Source: Chloroflexota bacterium (lineage in GTDB: Bacteria > Chloroflexota > UBA11872 > VXOZ01). Taken from it: DNA of 64,000 bases. The first letter of the stretch is position 1. Each line of letters opens with the position of its first letter. Below the pieces are notes generated by a model, which worked only from the letters and a program-made list of their open reading frames with translations, was not told where the DNA came from and made no database searches. The stretch is taken from NCBI GenBank assembly GCA_958295775.1, contig CATQHC010000009.1:496001-560000 (forward strand). Direction: 5' to 3'. Positions 9,013 to 18,154 of the stretch are shown one piece after another. The translations under genes and the position numbers were made by a program.

Positions 9013-10164
9013 ATGATCCGAATCACGAGCGATATCGAGTGCGGCAACGGCAAGGAAATCGAGCAAGTGGCGGCGGACCACTTCCGCCTCCAGGTCGACG
9101 GCGACAAGCAGAGCGGCTACTGCGCCTATTTCTGCTTCGATGTGATCAACGAGGGGCCGGCGGCAGACGTGACCATCGAATTGTGGGAGGATGCGAAGTT
9201 CGAGAAGCCCACCGGTTTTCGCACGCTCTTCCCCACGACAATCTGGTTCAAGCCGGTTGACTTTCATCGCTACCGGCCCTTGCCCGGCACGCCGCCCACC
9301 AGCAGCGAGGGTCGCATAACCTTCACGGTGCCTATAGAGCAAGACCAGAGCGTGCGCGTCGCCATGACGTACGTGGCGCCGTACAGCGAGGTCGCCGCGC
9401 TGCTGCGCGAATATGCAGAAAGACGCGCCGACCGCTGTAAACTCTTCTCGGTGGGGACGACCGTGCAGGGACGGGAAATCCTGGGGCTGCGCGCGGGCAC
9501 GCCGGGCAAGCCGAAACTCTTCTGCGTGGCCGGCCAGCATCCCCACGAACACGCCGGTGTGTGGGGCGTATTCGGCATTGCCGACTTCATCTCTTCAGCG
9601 TTGCCGGAGGCAGAGGCGCTGCGCAATGAGCTTGAAGTGTTTGTCGTGCCCACGGTGAATCCGGACGGCAATGTGCTGGGCAGGAACGCCTTCAATGCGG
9701 AGGGCTACGATATGTACCAAGCCTTTGGCGATACCCCCGATGCCCCCCTGCCGGAAGCGCACGAAAGCCGCCTGCTCTGGAACTGGGTAGCCACGGAACA
9801 GCCTGCGCTCTGGCTGAACTTTCACTGCTTTACCGGCTGGCGGCTCAACAGCGAATTTCCCTACGACGGCTGGTATGAGGTAGAAGACTACGGCCTGTTC
9901 AGCGATCCCGTGCAGCGCCGGCTCTATAGCGCCATCTGCGACACGATGCGCTTGGAAACTGACGGTCCCTCAACCCACGAGCGCGCCAGCATCCACCAGC
10001 CCAACACGCTTTGCTACCAATTCGCTAAACGCCTTGGCCTTCCCCATGCCTTTTATGAAATAAACAACGGCACGGCGGGCAAGCACCTGGGCGCGCAGCG
10101 GGCGATTCATGTCTTCAAGCGGGTGACGAGTACATTGCTACACTACGTCCAAGACAGCGAATAG
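9013..10164 (+). CDS. M14 family zinc carboxypeptidase
   Basis: The 383-residue protein has a beta-sandwich-like N-terminal region (about 1-125) and an M14 catalytic domain. Zinc ligands His176 and Glu179 (QHPHEH), a third ligand His271 (LNFHCF) and the catalytic Glu349 (FYEINN) are all present, as is the substrate-pocket motif VPTVNPDG. The N-terminal domain plus catalytic layout resembles cytosolic carboxypeptidases, which trim C-terminal residues from peptides. There is no signal peptide. The ATG at 9013 follows AAAGGA by about 7 bases; the longer frame from 8851 is not supported. Its 3' end overlaps the convergent NYN gene by 22 bases. A diverged relative at 36423-37631 has lost these residues. 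Confidence 0.88.
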   Translation: MIRITSDIECGNGKEIEQVAADHFRLQVDGDKQSGYCAYFCFDVINEGPAADVTIELWEDAKFEKPTGFRTLFPTTIWFKPVDFHRYRPLPGTPPTSSEGRITFTVPIEQDQSVRVAMTYVAPYSEVAALLREYAERRADRCKLFSVGTTVQGREILGLRAGTPGKPKLFCVAGQHPHEHAGVWGVFGIADFISSALPEAEALRNELEVFVVPTVNPDGNVLGRNAFNAEGYDMYQAFGDTPDAPLPEAHESRLLWNWVATEQPALWLNFHCFTGWRLNSEFPYDGWYEVEDYGLFSDPVQRRLYSAICDTMRLETDGPSTHERASIHQPNTLCYQFAKRLGLPHAFYEINNGTAGKHLGAQRAIHVFKRVTSTLLHYVQDSE

Positions 10165-10760
10165 TTAGAGGGAGAATCTTTCTTTACTTCCTCTGCAAAT
10201 TCATCCACCCAAAGGATTTCATCTGCTCTGCACTGAATTTCAGTTGACACCCCATTCCGAAACACTAAGAGCACGATTCTCTTTCCCTGTTCAGAAAGAA
10301 ACTCAATGGCATCAAGAAGATCACTGTCGCCTGAAGACAGCAGCAGAGCGTCATATTTTTCTAGATGGGTAAGTGCGAGAGTAGCAAGTCCAACGTCAAC
10401 GCCCTTTTGCTGTTGCCTGACGATTTGACGATGGCTACACTGCGAGCATTCCACATCCACCATTCTCTGACAGCCTTCACAAAACGCTCTACTTGCTTCG
10501 CTCGTCTTCAGTTCATAGAGCTTTGTGATGATCTTGGGCCCATCCGGCGGCCCAGACCTCAGCCAATTGTGAAAGTTGTCTAGTCCTTCGGACCGCTCGC
10601 TAGGTGTAGAGTTCAAATAGTACGCGCGCCAGATCGCGTTGGTCTCTTCAATCTTGTTTCTGAGCTTTAGGTAATCTAGGTTATAGTTTTGCCTTATTGA
10701 CCGCTGCGAATTATAGATGTATCCACCATCAATCAACCAAAGACATTTCTTACTCTTCAT
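10143..10760 (-). CDS. NYN domain protein with a zinc-ribbon-like insert
   Basis: The 205-residue product begins LWLIDGGYIY (Asp11) and later has GVDVGLATLAL and SSGDSDLLDAIEFL. This is the acidic set of the NYN/LabA (PIN-like) nuclease fold, proposed to act on RNA. Between the strands is a CEGC...CSQC pair of cysteine motifs (about residues 124-140), so the protein probably binds zinc. The ATG at 10760 is preceded by AAAGGAG at 6 bases, which fixes the start against the longer frame. The gene is visibly AT-richer than its neighbours, hinting at recent acquisition. It overlaps the end of the M14 gene, tail to tail. Target unknown. Confidence 0.82.
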   Translation of the reverse strand: MKSKKCLWLIDGGYIYNSQRSIRQNYNLDYLKLRNKIEETNAIWRAYYLNSTPSERSEGLDNFHNWLRSGPPDGPKIITKLYELKTSEASRAFCEGCQRMVDVECSQCSHRQIVRQQQKGVDVGLATLALTHLEKYDALLLSSGDSDLLDAIEFLSEQGKRIVLLVFRNGVSTEIQCRADEILWVDEFAEEVKKDSPSNYSLSWT

Positions 10761-11009
10761 ATCAGACTCCTTTGGTATTTCCCATATAATCAGTTTTAAA
10801 AAAAGACTCCTGTTGCGACAATCGAAGAAAGACAAAGGCACATTTAGCAACTGTAATCGTCCAAAACATGAAGTCTTCACGGCGATGCAAACAACCATTG
10901 AATACGAATAGGAAAAACGGTTCGGGTCTTGTGGAAGTTGCTACAAATCCAACGAAAAAACCACTTTGGGTAGACGGGACTACTTGACGTACAGCGAGAA
11001 TTCCCTGAG

Positions 11010-13499
11010 CTACGCCGTGGCCTTGACCCGCTTCTTCTGGGGATGGAGGGCAAGCGCCAGGACTTCGCTCACATTCTCAACCGGGTGGAACGTTATGTCC
11101 TCCCGCACGTGCTCCGGAATGTCAACCAAGTCTTTCGTATTCTCCTTCGGCAAGATGATTGTGCGGATACCGGCGCGGTGCGCGGCGAGTACTTTTTCCT
11201 TGAGTCCGCCGATAGGCAACACGCGGCCGCGCAGAGTCATTTCCCCCGTCATTGCCACGTCACGCCGCACTGCCCGCTCGGTAAGGGCCGATATAAGCGC
11301 CGTCGTGAGCGTAATGCCCGCGCTCGGGCCTTCTTTCGGCACGCCGCCCGCGGGTACGTGAATGTGCACGTCCAGCTTTTCCCAATTGAAGTCCTGCAAG
11401 CGCAGCCGCTTTGCGTGCACGCGCGCGTAACTCAGCGCCGCGCGCCCGGATTCCTTCATCACCTCGCCGAGCTTGCCGGTGAGGATGAGTTTGCCTTTCC
11501 CCGGCACCAAGGTTACTTCCACAGCGATGATGTCACCACCGAATACCGTCCATACGAGACCTGTGGCTGTGCCGACCTGGTCCACGTCTTCCGCCATGCC
11601 GTAGAAGAACTGGGGCGCGCCCAGAAACGTATTCAGATTGCGCGTGCTTACTGAGACCGTTGCGTTCTCGCCTTCCGCATGCTTGCGCGCGACCTTGCGG
11701 CAGACCGTCGCCACCTGTCGTTCCAGATTGCGCACGCCCGCCTCCCGCGTGTACTGACGCACCATGCGGCGCAACGCGCCTTCGGTAAAACGCACGTTGC
11801 TCTTCTTCAAGCCGTGCTCGGCCCGCTGCTTCGGCACAATGTAGCGGGTAGCGATGGGCAGCTTGTCTTCCTCGGTATAACCGGGAAGCTCGATCACTTC
11901 CATCCGGTCCCGCAGCGCCACTGCCAGCGTATCCACCGTGTTGCCGGTAGTAATGAAGATCACATGTGAGAGATCGTAAGGCACCTCGAGGTAATGGTCC
12001 GAGAAGGCGTAGTTTTGCTCCGGGTCCAGCACCTCCAGCAAGGCCGCTGACGGGTCCCCGCGAAAGTCGGCGCCCATCTTCTCGATCTCGTCCAGCATGA
12101 AGACGGGATTCACAGTGCCCACTTGGCGCATGGCCTGCAGGATTCGCCCCGGCAGTGCCCCCACGTAGGTGCGCCGATGGCCGCGTATCTCGGCCTCGTC
12201 ACGAATTCCGCCCAGAGACATACGCACGAATTTTCTGCCCAATGCTTGCGCAATCGAGAGGCCGAGGGACGTCTTACCCACTCCCGGCGGCCCCACGAAG
12301 CAGAGTATCGGCGTGCGCACGCCGGGCGCGAGCTTGCGCACCGCGATGTATTCGAGGATACGCTCCTTGACCTTGGGCAGGCCGAAGTGATTCTTGTCTA
12401 AGACCTTAGCCGCGTGCTCGATGTCGAGATCGTCTTGGCTCGGCTCTCCCCACGGCAGCGCCAGCAGCCAATCGAGATACGTCTGGATAACGCTCACTTC
12501 CGGGCTGGCCGTGGGCATCGCTTCCAACCGGTCGAGCTCTTTGTACGCTTTTTCTTTAACATCCTCAGGGAGCGGTGTTTCCTCCACGCGCTCCCGCAGC
12601 GCGGCAATGTCGCTGCTGACCTGATCGGTCTCTCCCAGCTCTTTATGGATGAGCTTAAGCTGCTCGCGCAAGAAGCGCTCGTGCTCTTCAGCGTCCGTGG
12701 CGGTGGGCGCGGCATCCTCGTCGATCTTCTGTTGCAACGCCAGAATCTCTAACTCGCGCCGCAAGTGGGAGATCACCTTTTCCACACGAGCGGTCACGTC
12801 GAGCTCTTCCAGCAACTCTTGCTGCACCGGCGTGGTCAGATCGATAGTGTACGCAATGAGGTCTGCCAGGGCGCCTGCGTCATTTGTGTTGATGGCTTGC
12901 ACGTACGCCTCTTCGGGCAGGTCCTTGCTGAGTTCTACCGCTTCCTTGAAGAGCGCAAGCATGGCCTGCATCTGAGCCGCGAATTCATCGCCTTCCCCGG
13001 CCGGTGGCTCAACGACAATCGCCTGCACGCGTATATGCGGGTCTAGCTGAAGAAAATGCGTTATGGCAAGTCGGCGTTTTCCATCAACCAGGATGCTCAC
13101 GCTGCCGTCCGGCATCTTGAGCGTCCGGCGTATCGAGACCTCAACACCCACAAGGTAGAAGTCTTCTGGATTAATGTCATCGATTGTTGCGTCGCGCTGT
13201 GTGACCACAAAGAGGCGCCGGTCGCTGTCGAGCGCATTGCTCACGGCCTCCAAGGACCGTTCGCGCGCCACGATCAGCGGCACCGTCATGCCTGGGAACA
13301 CCACCTGGTCGCGAATGGCCAGCACCGGCAATTCAACCGGATGCAGCATGGCCTCCATCAAGTCCACCTGCTGGTCGCGGCGGCCCCCGGATCGCGACTT
13401 CCGCCGCTTGGTTCCGTCTCCGTTCGCGGTCGCCGCCTCAGAGCGCTCTTTCGTAGATTTCTTTTTTTTCTCTGCCACTGCCTCGTTCTCTCTTGCCAT
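11010..13499 (-). CDS. lon: ATP-dependent protease Lon
   Basis: Lon is the soluble hexameric AAA+ protease that degrades misfolded and regulatory proteins. The 829-residue product has the LAN substrate-binding domain from about residue 55 (LPVLAIRDQVVFPGM), then a coiled region. Walker A GPPGVGKTS is near residue 403, with Walker B FMLDEIEKM after it. The C-terminal serine-lysine protease domain has Ser near 725 in PKEGPSAG and Lys near 768 in GGLKEKVLAA. The ATG at 13499 (MARENEA) avoids overlap with the upstream PHP gene, which ends 14 bases before; the longer frame to 13535 is less likely. A Lys/Arg-rich tail (about residues 9-40) precedes the LAN domain. Confidence 0.96.
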   Translation of the reverse strand: MARENEAVAEKKKKSTKERSEAATANGDGTKRRKSRSGGRRDQQVDLMEAMLHPVELPVLAIRDQVVFPGMTVPLIVARERSLEAVSNALDSDRRLFVVTQRDATIDDINPEDFYLVGVEVSIRRTLKMPDGSVSILVDGKRRLAITHFLQLDPHIRVQAIVVEPPAGEGDEFAAQMQAMLALFKEAVELSKDLPEEAYVQAINTNDAGALADLIAYTIDLTTPVQQELLEELDVTARVEKVISHLRRELEILALQQKIDEDAAPTATDAEEHERFLREQLKLIHKELGETDQVSSDIAALRERVEETPLPEDVKEKAYKELDRLEAMPTASPEVSVIQTYLDWLLALPWGEPSQDDLDIEHAAKVLDKNHFGLPKVKERILEYIAVRKLAPGVRTPILCFVGPPGVGKTSLGLSIAQALGRKFVRMSLGGIRDEAEIRGHRRTYVGALPGRILQAMRQVGTVNPVFMLDEIEKMGADFRGDPSAALLEVLDPEQNYAFSDHYLEVPYDLSHVIFITTGNTVDTLAVALRDRMEVIELPGYTEEDKLPIATRYIVPKQRAEHGLKKSNVRFTEGALRRMVRQYTREAGVRNLERQVATVCRKVARKHAEGENATVSVSTRNLNTFLGAPQFFYGMAEDVDQVGTATGLVWTVFGGDIIAVEVTLVPGKGKLILTGKLGEVMKESGRAALSYARVHAKRLRLQDFNWEKLDVHIHVPAGGVPKEGPSAGITLTTALISALTERAVRRDVAMTGEMTLRGRVLPIGGLKEKVLAAHRAGIRTIILPKENTKDLVDIPEHVREDITFHPVENVSEVLALALHPQKKRVKATA

Positions 13500-13513
13500 A
13501 CACTTTAATTCAT

Positions 13514-14182
13514 CTACGTGGTCGCAAGACCACACCGTTTCAACAAAGCCGCGGGGTTCTCCCGGCTAATTGCCTCGATCTGCGCTCGCTCCAGTCCCGC
13601 GCCAAGTATGATATTGGCCACCACAGAATCCGTGAGCAAGTCTCCCGGCGCGTGCGTATCGCTGTTCACGATCATGGTGGCGCCGGCTTGCTGACAGACC
13701 CGCGCCACGCAACCGTTAGCCGCGCTGTGTCCCTTGCGTGCGCTGAGCTCAAATGCCAGGCCGCGCTCACAGCCAACGCGGGCATCAGCCGCCGTCAGCA
13801 GACCGGGATGCGCCAGGACATCCACCGCCGCGCACTCCGCCGCCGCGGCGTTTGTGCCCGGCGGTACGGGTTCCGAAATCGTCTCGCCGTGGACCGCTAC
13901 CACTTGGGCCCCCGCCACTTTGCAGCGCTCTGCGAGCGCGCCGAGCGCCCGCGGCGCCACGTGCGTAATCTCTACGCCGGCAAGCGCGGTGATAGGCAAC
14001 TCCCGGTTTATGACTTCACATTCACGCAGCAAGGCTTCGCAGACGTACTGATAGTTAGCGTACCCCACGTGATCGGTGATAGCTATTGCCCGGTAGCCGG
14101 CGGCAACGGCGCGCTGCACAAGCTCCGCGGGAGAGAGCACGCCATCGCTAAGGAACGTGTGGGAGTGAAAATCAATAATCAT
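13514..14182 (-). CDS. PHP domain phosphoesterase
   Basis: A 222-residue polymerase-and-histidinol-phosphatase (PHP) protein with the full metal set: His6 and His8 (DFHSHT), His38 (ITDHVG), a GVEITH strand, DVLAHPG and NSDTHAPGD. PHP proteins hydrolyse phosphomonoesters or phosphodiesters using two or three metal ions; this short stand-alone type is often annotated histidinol-phosphatase-like, but the substrate is open. It lies immediately upstream of lon in the same direction and is probably co-transcribed with it. No histidine biosynthesis genes are near. Confidence 0.85.
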   Translation of the reverse strand: MIIDFHSHTFLSDGVLSPAELVQRAVAAGYRAIAITDHVGYANYQYVCEALLRECEVINRELPITALAGVEITHVAPRALGALAERCKVAGAQVVAVHGETISEPVPPGTNAAAAECAAVDVLAHPGLLTAADARVGCERGLAFELSARKGHSAANGCVARVCQQAGATMIVNSDTHAPGDLLTDSVVANIILGAGLERAQIEAISRENPAALLKRCGLATT

Positions 14183-14280
14183 TCGTGCAACGCATCAGTG
14201 ACTGCCTAGCCTCAAGAGAAGTCCTACACTCAGTGTACCTAAGGGGAAGGAAAGGCTACAAACCGCCGCGAGCGCACGGT

Positions 14281-15879
14281 CTATTTGACAAATGCCCCCA
14301 ACTCTTTCGCAATCTCCCCGCTGTTCACCACGGTTACTTCCCCCGCGTTGGCAAAGTCAGTATCGACCCGCCACCACTGGAAGGCAGCCCGCTGCGCGCG
14401 CACAACGATGACGTTGCCATAGTCCTGCACGCCCATGGGCAGTCCATAGCGCTCCAACCAATTGGGCGTTCCCAATACAAAACTGGAAATCGCGGGTGCG
14501 CTGTCCATCAGGGCAACGTGCCGGGCAACTATCTCTTCCCAATCAAGCCCGTCATCGCCGGACGTATCTGCCGGCCGCGGGATGAGATATTTGGTAGCCA
14601 GCACTGAATCGAAGCCCTTGGCGCTAAGGATGTCAAAAACATTCAGGTAGGCGAACGTCTGGGATTCCGGTTGCCATTGCAGCACACCCTTTTGGAAGAA
14701 CTGGGTCGGCTTGCCCTCGAAGGTAATGGCGCGAGTGAGGGGATACCCCAGCGCTCCGATTCCTCCCACCCGCCGAAACTCCGCGAGAAACGGCACCGCG
14801 TAATACCAGTCCGAATCATCCACAACGTCGTAACACGGTATCGTCACTCTGTTGCCGGCTAGCGTGGGCGTCTGCCCCGTTGTCTGACTGTAGCATGCAA
14901 ACTCTTCAGCAACGTATTCGGTGAGCAAGCGCGGCGTCCCCTTTACAAAGCGCAACTGGATTGTGCGCGGCACGTACGCAGACTGCGTTGAAAACGACCA
15001 CGAGCGCGCAAACGAGCCAACTCTGCTCCCGGCGGCGTTTCCCGAAACGCTTACGGTAAATGTCTGCCCCGCGCCGAGAGGAAGCTGGGTCATAAAGTAA
15101 GCCCAACCATCATCATCAACCCGGAGGTAGGGCAAAGACACTCCCGCTTGGTCAACGATCTCAATGTCCGTAATCTCGATCGGCTCCTTCTCCCAGGGCG
15201 ACGTGCCGATGCTGATGGGACTGCCGACGAAGCCGTCGCGGCCCGGCAATGGGTTCGGCCGTTCCGTCCGCGGCAGGAATTCAGGCGGCACCGCCGTTTG
15301 CCCATTCCCCGGATAGGTGTAGAGGCGGTCCACGTCCGGCGTGCCGACAAGACATCCACCTAGATTGAAAACACTGCCGTTATCGCTCTGCCCAAACCCC
15401 ACGAGCGTGAGGGCCGGGTGCAACATGACTGTGCGGTGATAGACGCTGTTTATCAGGGCCTCCACCGCCGCTATCGGATCCTTACCAATAGTGGAGGCAG
15501 ACTCGCCCGAGCATCTTCCGGTAAACCCCGCAGCCTTCATGCGGTCTGCGGGCGTCACGCCGGTAAAACCGAAACTCAGTGGATCTTGCGCATGCCCGGT
15601 GAAGCCGTTGACGGCATAATACGCCGCGTGTCCCGCTGCCGCTCGCTGCAACGCGGAGTCGACTTGCACAAGCGGCACCTGCGCATGCGCCCGCAGTTCG
15701 TTCAGCCGCGCGACGGCTTGCGCTTGGGGCGTGGTTCCCGCCGCCTGGATAGGCGCCAGCGGTGCGAATAGCACGCATAAGACGACAAGCGTGAATGCCG
15801 CCAAGGACTGCCTGAAGCTCCAGCCAGGACAAGCTGTCGCCGTGGATGGGGAATAGTTCCCTGAGGATTGCCGATCCAT
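14281..15879 (-). CDS. Secreted CAP-domain (SCP/PR-1) protein
   Basis: The 532-residue protein starts with a long N-region and a hydrophobic segment (about 25-47) ending in PIQAAG, a likely Sec signal or anchor. Residues about 50-185 form a CAP domain (LNELRAHAQVPLVQVDSALQ, AAGHAAYY, HRTVMLHPALTLVGFG). A central region (about 200-300) looks like an Ig-type or SCP-associated extension. The last third holds GYPLTRAI...QFFQKGVLQW, a Trp/Tyr/Phe-rich repeat often seen in exported proteins of Chloroflexi. CAP proteins are extracellular and may bind lipids or cell-wall material; the role here is unknown. It is separated by 98 bases from the PHP gene and may be expressed alone. Confidence 0.82.
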   Translation of the reverse strand: MDRQSSGNYSPSTATACPGWSFRQSLAAFTLVVLCVLFAPLAPIQAAGTTPQAQAVARLNELRAHAQVPLVQVDSALQRAAAGHAAYYAVNGFTGHAQDPLSFGFTGVTPADRMKAAGFTGRCSGESASTIGKDPIAAVEALINSVYHRTVMLHPALTLVGFGQSDNGSVFNLGGCLVGTPDVDRLYTYPGNGQTAVPPEFLPRTERPNPLPGRDGFVGSPISIGTSPWEKEPIEITDIEIVDQAGVSLPYLRVDDDGWAYFMTQLPLGAGQTFTVSVSGNAAGSRVGSFARSWSFSTQSAYVPRTIQLRFVKGTPRLLTEYVAEEFACYSQTTGQTPTLAGNRVTIPCYDVVDDSDWYYAVPFLAEFRRVGGIGALGYPLTRAITFEGKPTQFFQKGVLQWQPESQTFAYLNVFDILSAKGFDSVLATKYLIPRPADTSGDDGLDWEEIVARHVALMDSAPAISSFVLGTPNWLERYGLPMGVQDYGNVIVVRAQRAAFQWWRVDTDFANAGEVTVVNSGEIAKELGAFVK

Positions 15880-15966
15880 GAAAACTTGACGATTCTACAA
15901 GCTCAACACAGCAAAGCGGGCACACTGCCTACTTCTAGGATAAACCCACACCGCACATTTCGTCAG

Positions 15967-17883
15967 CTATTGCTGCTGGGTAAGCCAGATCGGACTTGCC
16001 CACGCGGTCTGGCGATTGCCCTGCGTGACGCGGAGGTAATAGAAAACGAACGGCCGGTCGTCAGGATACGAAGGTGCGAGCGCCAACGCTGCCAGGGGTT
16101 CAGCGTCCGTCCACTCACCTTCCCAGACATCACAGCCGGGTTGCTCAGTGAGAACAACTTGGTTGTTGCGGAGTAACTCTATCCGGTCGATGCGGTACGT
16201 GCCTGCCACCCGCATGGCGAAATGGCGGGGTGGGTATCGATCCATGTCCACGGCTAGGTCGGTGCCCATAGGCGCGTTATTCATTGTAAAGTCTAAGAGA
16301 ATGCGGTCGCCGGTGGTAGCATAGCAGCGTCGTTCGTTGAGCGCTTGCCAGATGGCATCGCGCGTCAGCTCATGGGCCATAACGCAGGCGAGACCGTTGC
16401 CGTCGTCCACGAAAAAGCTGCCCTGGTTCGCCAAGCCGTGATGGGAATCCGTGCCGCCAATGAAGCCGAGACGGTGTCCCATAGCCAGCGCCCGTTGCAC
16501 GCTGTAGGGGCCACCCGTTTCCGAGATACCCCAGCTTGAGCAAATCTCCACCAGCCGTTGGTGCGTATCGTTGCGATATTCCCAGTTGGTGACGTTACCG
16601 AACTTGGTGTGATGCGGGATCGTCAGGGCTTCCCGGCCCTTGAGAATCTCCCAAAGCTCGTCCGGCGTCATGCCGCCGGGGCCGAACGAACAGATGAATT
16701 CGGCGCTATCGCCGCGGTGGTAGATGTTCTTGTGGCCGTTGGGATTGCCCGTGCCCCACTCGTGGCTGACCAACGTAACGAAGCGATGGGAATCGTTGAA
16801 GGAGTTTGAAGTGTCCACCACCTCTTGCCAGACGTCGTCGACGATTTCAAAGCGCATCTTGTAGTGGTTCGCCGGCGCACAGAAATCGAGACCGGCCACG
16901 TCGCGCCCCCACTCGAAGAATTCCGTCGTAGTACCCGTACCCTGGCTGTGCCACATCTGGCTGTGCATCTCGCCAAAGTAGATTCCTCGATCTGGCAAGA
17001 AACCCGCGCCGATGGGATTGCTCTTGCCCGCGATGCCGGTAGCCGGGTCAACTACTGCGACACGTTGAATGCCTTCTTGTGTGGCTCTTGCAGTGAGAGT
17101 TGCTCCGGTGAGCGAATTCGCCTGATCGACCGCCACACTATCCGGTAGGTCCAAACCATCAGTGGCGATGGTCTGTACATGCCCCCGATAGCCGGTCGCG
17201 GCATTGTAGCTGTAGCCGTCGACCGGCAGCACGCGGATGGAAAACTCCTCACCCGGTCGCACGACAGCAGGTGCAAACACCTTGAAGCGTTCGGCATGTG
17301 CGCCCACCACGCGCACGGTTGGATGGGTCGCGGCCCGGCGATACGTGCCGTCGCCTGCGCAATCCACGCCCACCGTGAAGATCGCCACCTGCGCGTAGCG
17401 CTGGGCTTGTACCAGATTGCCGTCGGGCGGCCCCAGGATAATTCGCACTGAGTCTCCAGGACCCAACTCGCCTTTCTGCACCACCACGTCTACCAGGTCC
17501 ATGTGCCGCCCCCATGAGGCCGCATGGGCCAGCTTTACATCCGAGCGGGAGCACTCAGCATCAGTGAACGCACCGTATCCTACCTTGCGAATCTGATCCT
17601 TGTCGCGGCTGCCGACGGTCTTGAGCCCACGCGGATAGGGATTGCCCAAATGACACTCCCAGGTGCTGGGCACTTCCATAGTAATGTGCGCACCGGTGGG
17701 AAGCGTGAGGTCCGGACCCAGTGTGAGAGTCGCCACAAAGGTATGCCCGCTGGCGGCCTCCACTTCATTGGGCGTCATCTCCCCATGGAGGTCAGCCGGC
17801 GGCTCGAATTGCCAGGAGCGGTTGATCGGGAACCAGTCGGAGGTGTTATCAAAGTGACGCGGCGTTGGCGGTTTGTTCGGCAT
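15967..17883 (-). CDS. DUF3604 family protein (PHP-like), paralogue 2
   Basis: A 638-residue relative of the protein at 2830-4752, with the same two-part layout and length. The C-terminal half begins IYFGEMHSQMWHSQGTG near residue 303 and continues ALTIPHHTKFG and GGTDSHHGLAN. At the first metal motif the HSH of the paralogue is HSQ, so one putative metal ligand is replaced; the later His clusters remain. The N-terminal half has TLGPDLTLPTGAHI-type beta strands. The ATG at 17883 follows AAAGG by 7 bases. It lies upstream of the CAP-protein gene, same direction, with an 87-base gap. Reaction unknown. Confidence 0.84.
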   Translation of the reverse strand: MPNKPPTPRHFDNTSDWFPINRSWQFEPPADLHGEMTPNEVEAASGHTFVATLTLGPDLTLPTGAHITMEVPSTWECHLGNPYPRGLKTVGSRDKDQIRKVGYGAFTDAECSRSDVKLAHAASWGRHMDLVDVVVQKGELGPGDSVRIILGPPDGNLVQAQRYAQVAIFTVGVDCAGDGTYRRAATHPTVRVVGAHAERFKVFAPAVVRPGEEFSIRVLPVDGYSYNAATGYRGHVQTIATDGLDLPDSVAVDQANSLTGATLTARATQEGIQRVAVVDPATGIAGKSNPIGAGFLPDRGIYFGEMHSQMWHSQGTGTTTEFFEWGRDVAGLDFCAPANHYKMRFEIVDDVWQEVVDTSNSFNDSHRFVTLVSHEWGTGNPNGHKNIYHRGDSAEFICSFGPGGMTPDELWEILKGREALTIPHHTKFGNVTNWEYRNDTHQRLVEICSSWGISETGGPYSVQRALAMGHRLGFIGGTDSHHGLANQGSFFVDDGNGLACVMAHELTRDAIWQALNERRCYATTGDRILLDFTMNNAPMGTDLAVDMDRYPPRHFAMRVAGTYRIDRIELLRNNQVVLTEQPGCDVWEGEWTDAEPLAALALAPSYPDDRPFVFYYLRVTQGNRQTAWASPIWLTQQQ

Positions 17884-18010
17884 TTGAAGACCTTTGTGTC
17901 ACGGCGCCTTGCAGGCTGCGCAAGGATGAGGTTTTGAGGCTCTCGCCCTTACCTCCGTATCAGGGTTCGGGGCAGGCTATAGCTTTCTCCCAGGAGAGGA
18001 AATCAATTGT

Positions 18011-18033
18011 TGCGCGGGGGCTTGTCCCCCGCC
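18011..18033. repeat. Dispersed palindrome, family B (GCGGGGGCTTGTCCCCCGC)
   Basis: CGCGGGGGCTTGTCCCCCGC forms a GC hairpin between the second DUF3604 gene and the defence island. Near-identical copies occur at 25978-26003 and 37859-37885, with a decayed copy at 61807-61830. Confidence 0.8.
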
Positions 18034-18154
18034 TCTGGAATGAATTGCGGCGCGCGGGCGTATACTTACCTCGACCCTGCGCCGTGCGTGGGATAGAGTA
18101 GTACATATTCATGGTCGCCACAAGTGGTTGTTCCCTTCCAAGGCTGAGAATTCT

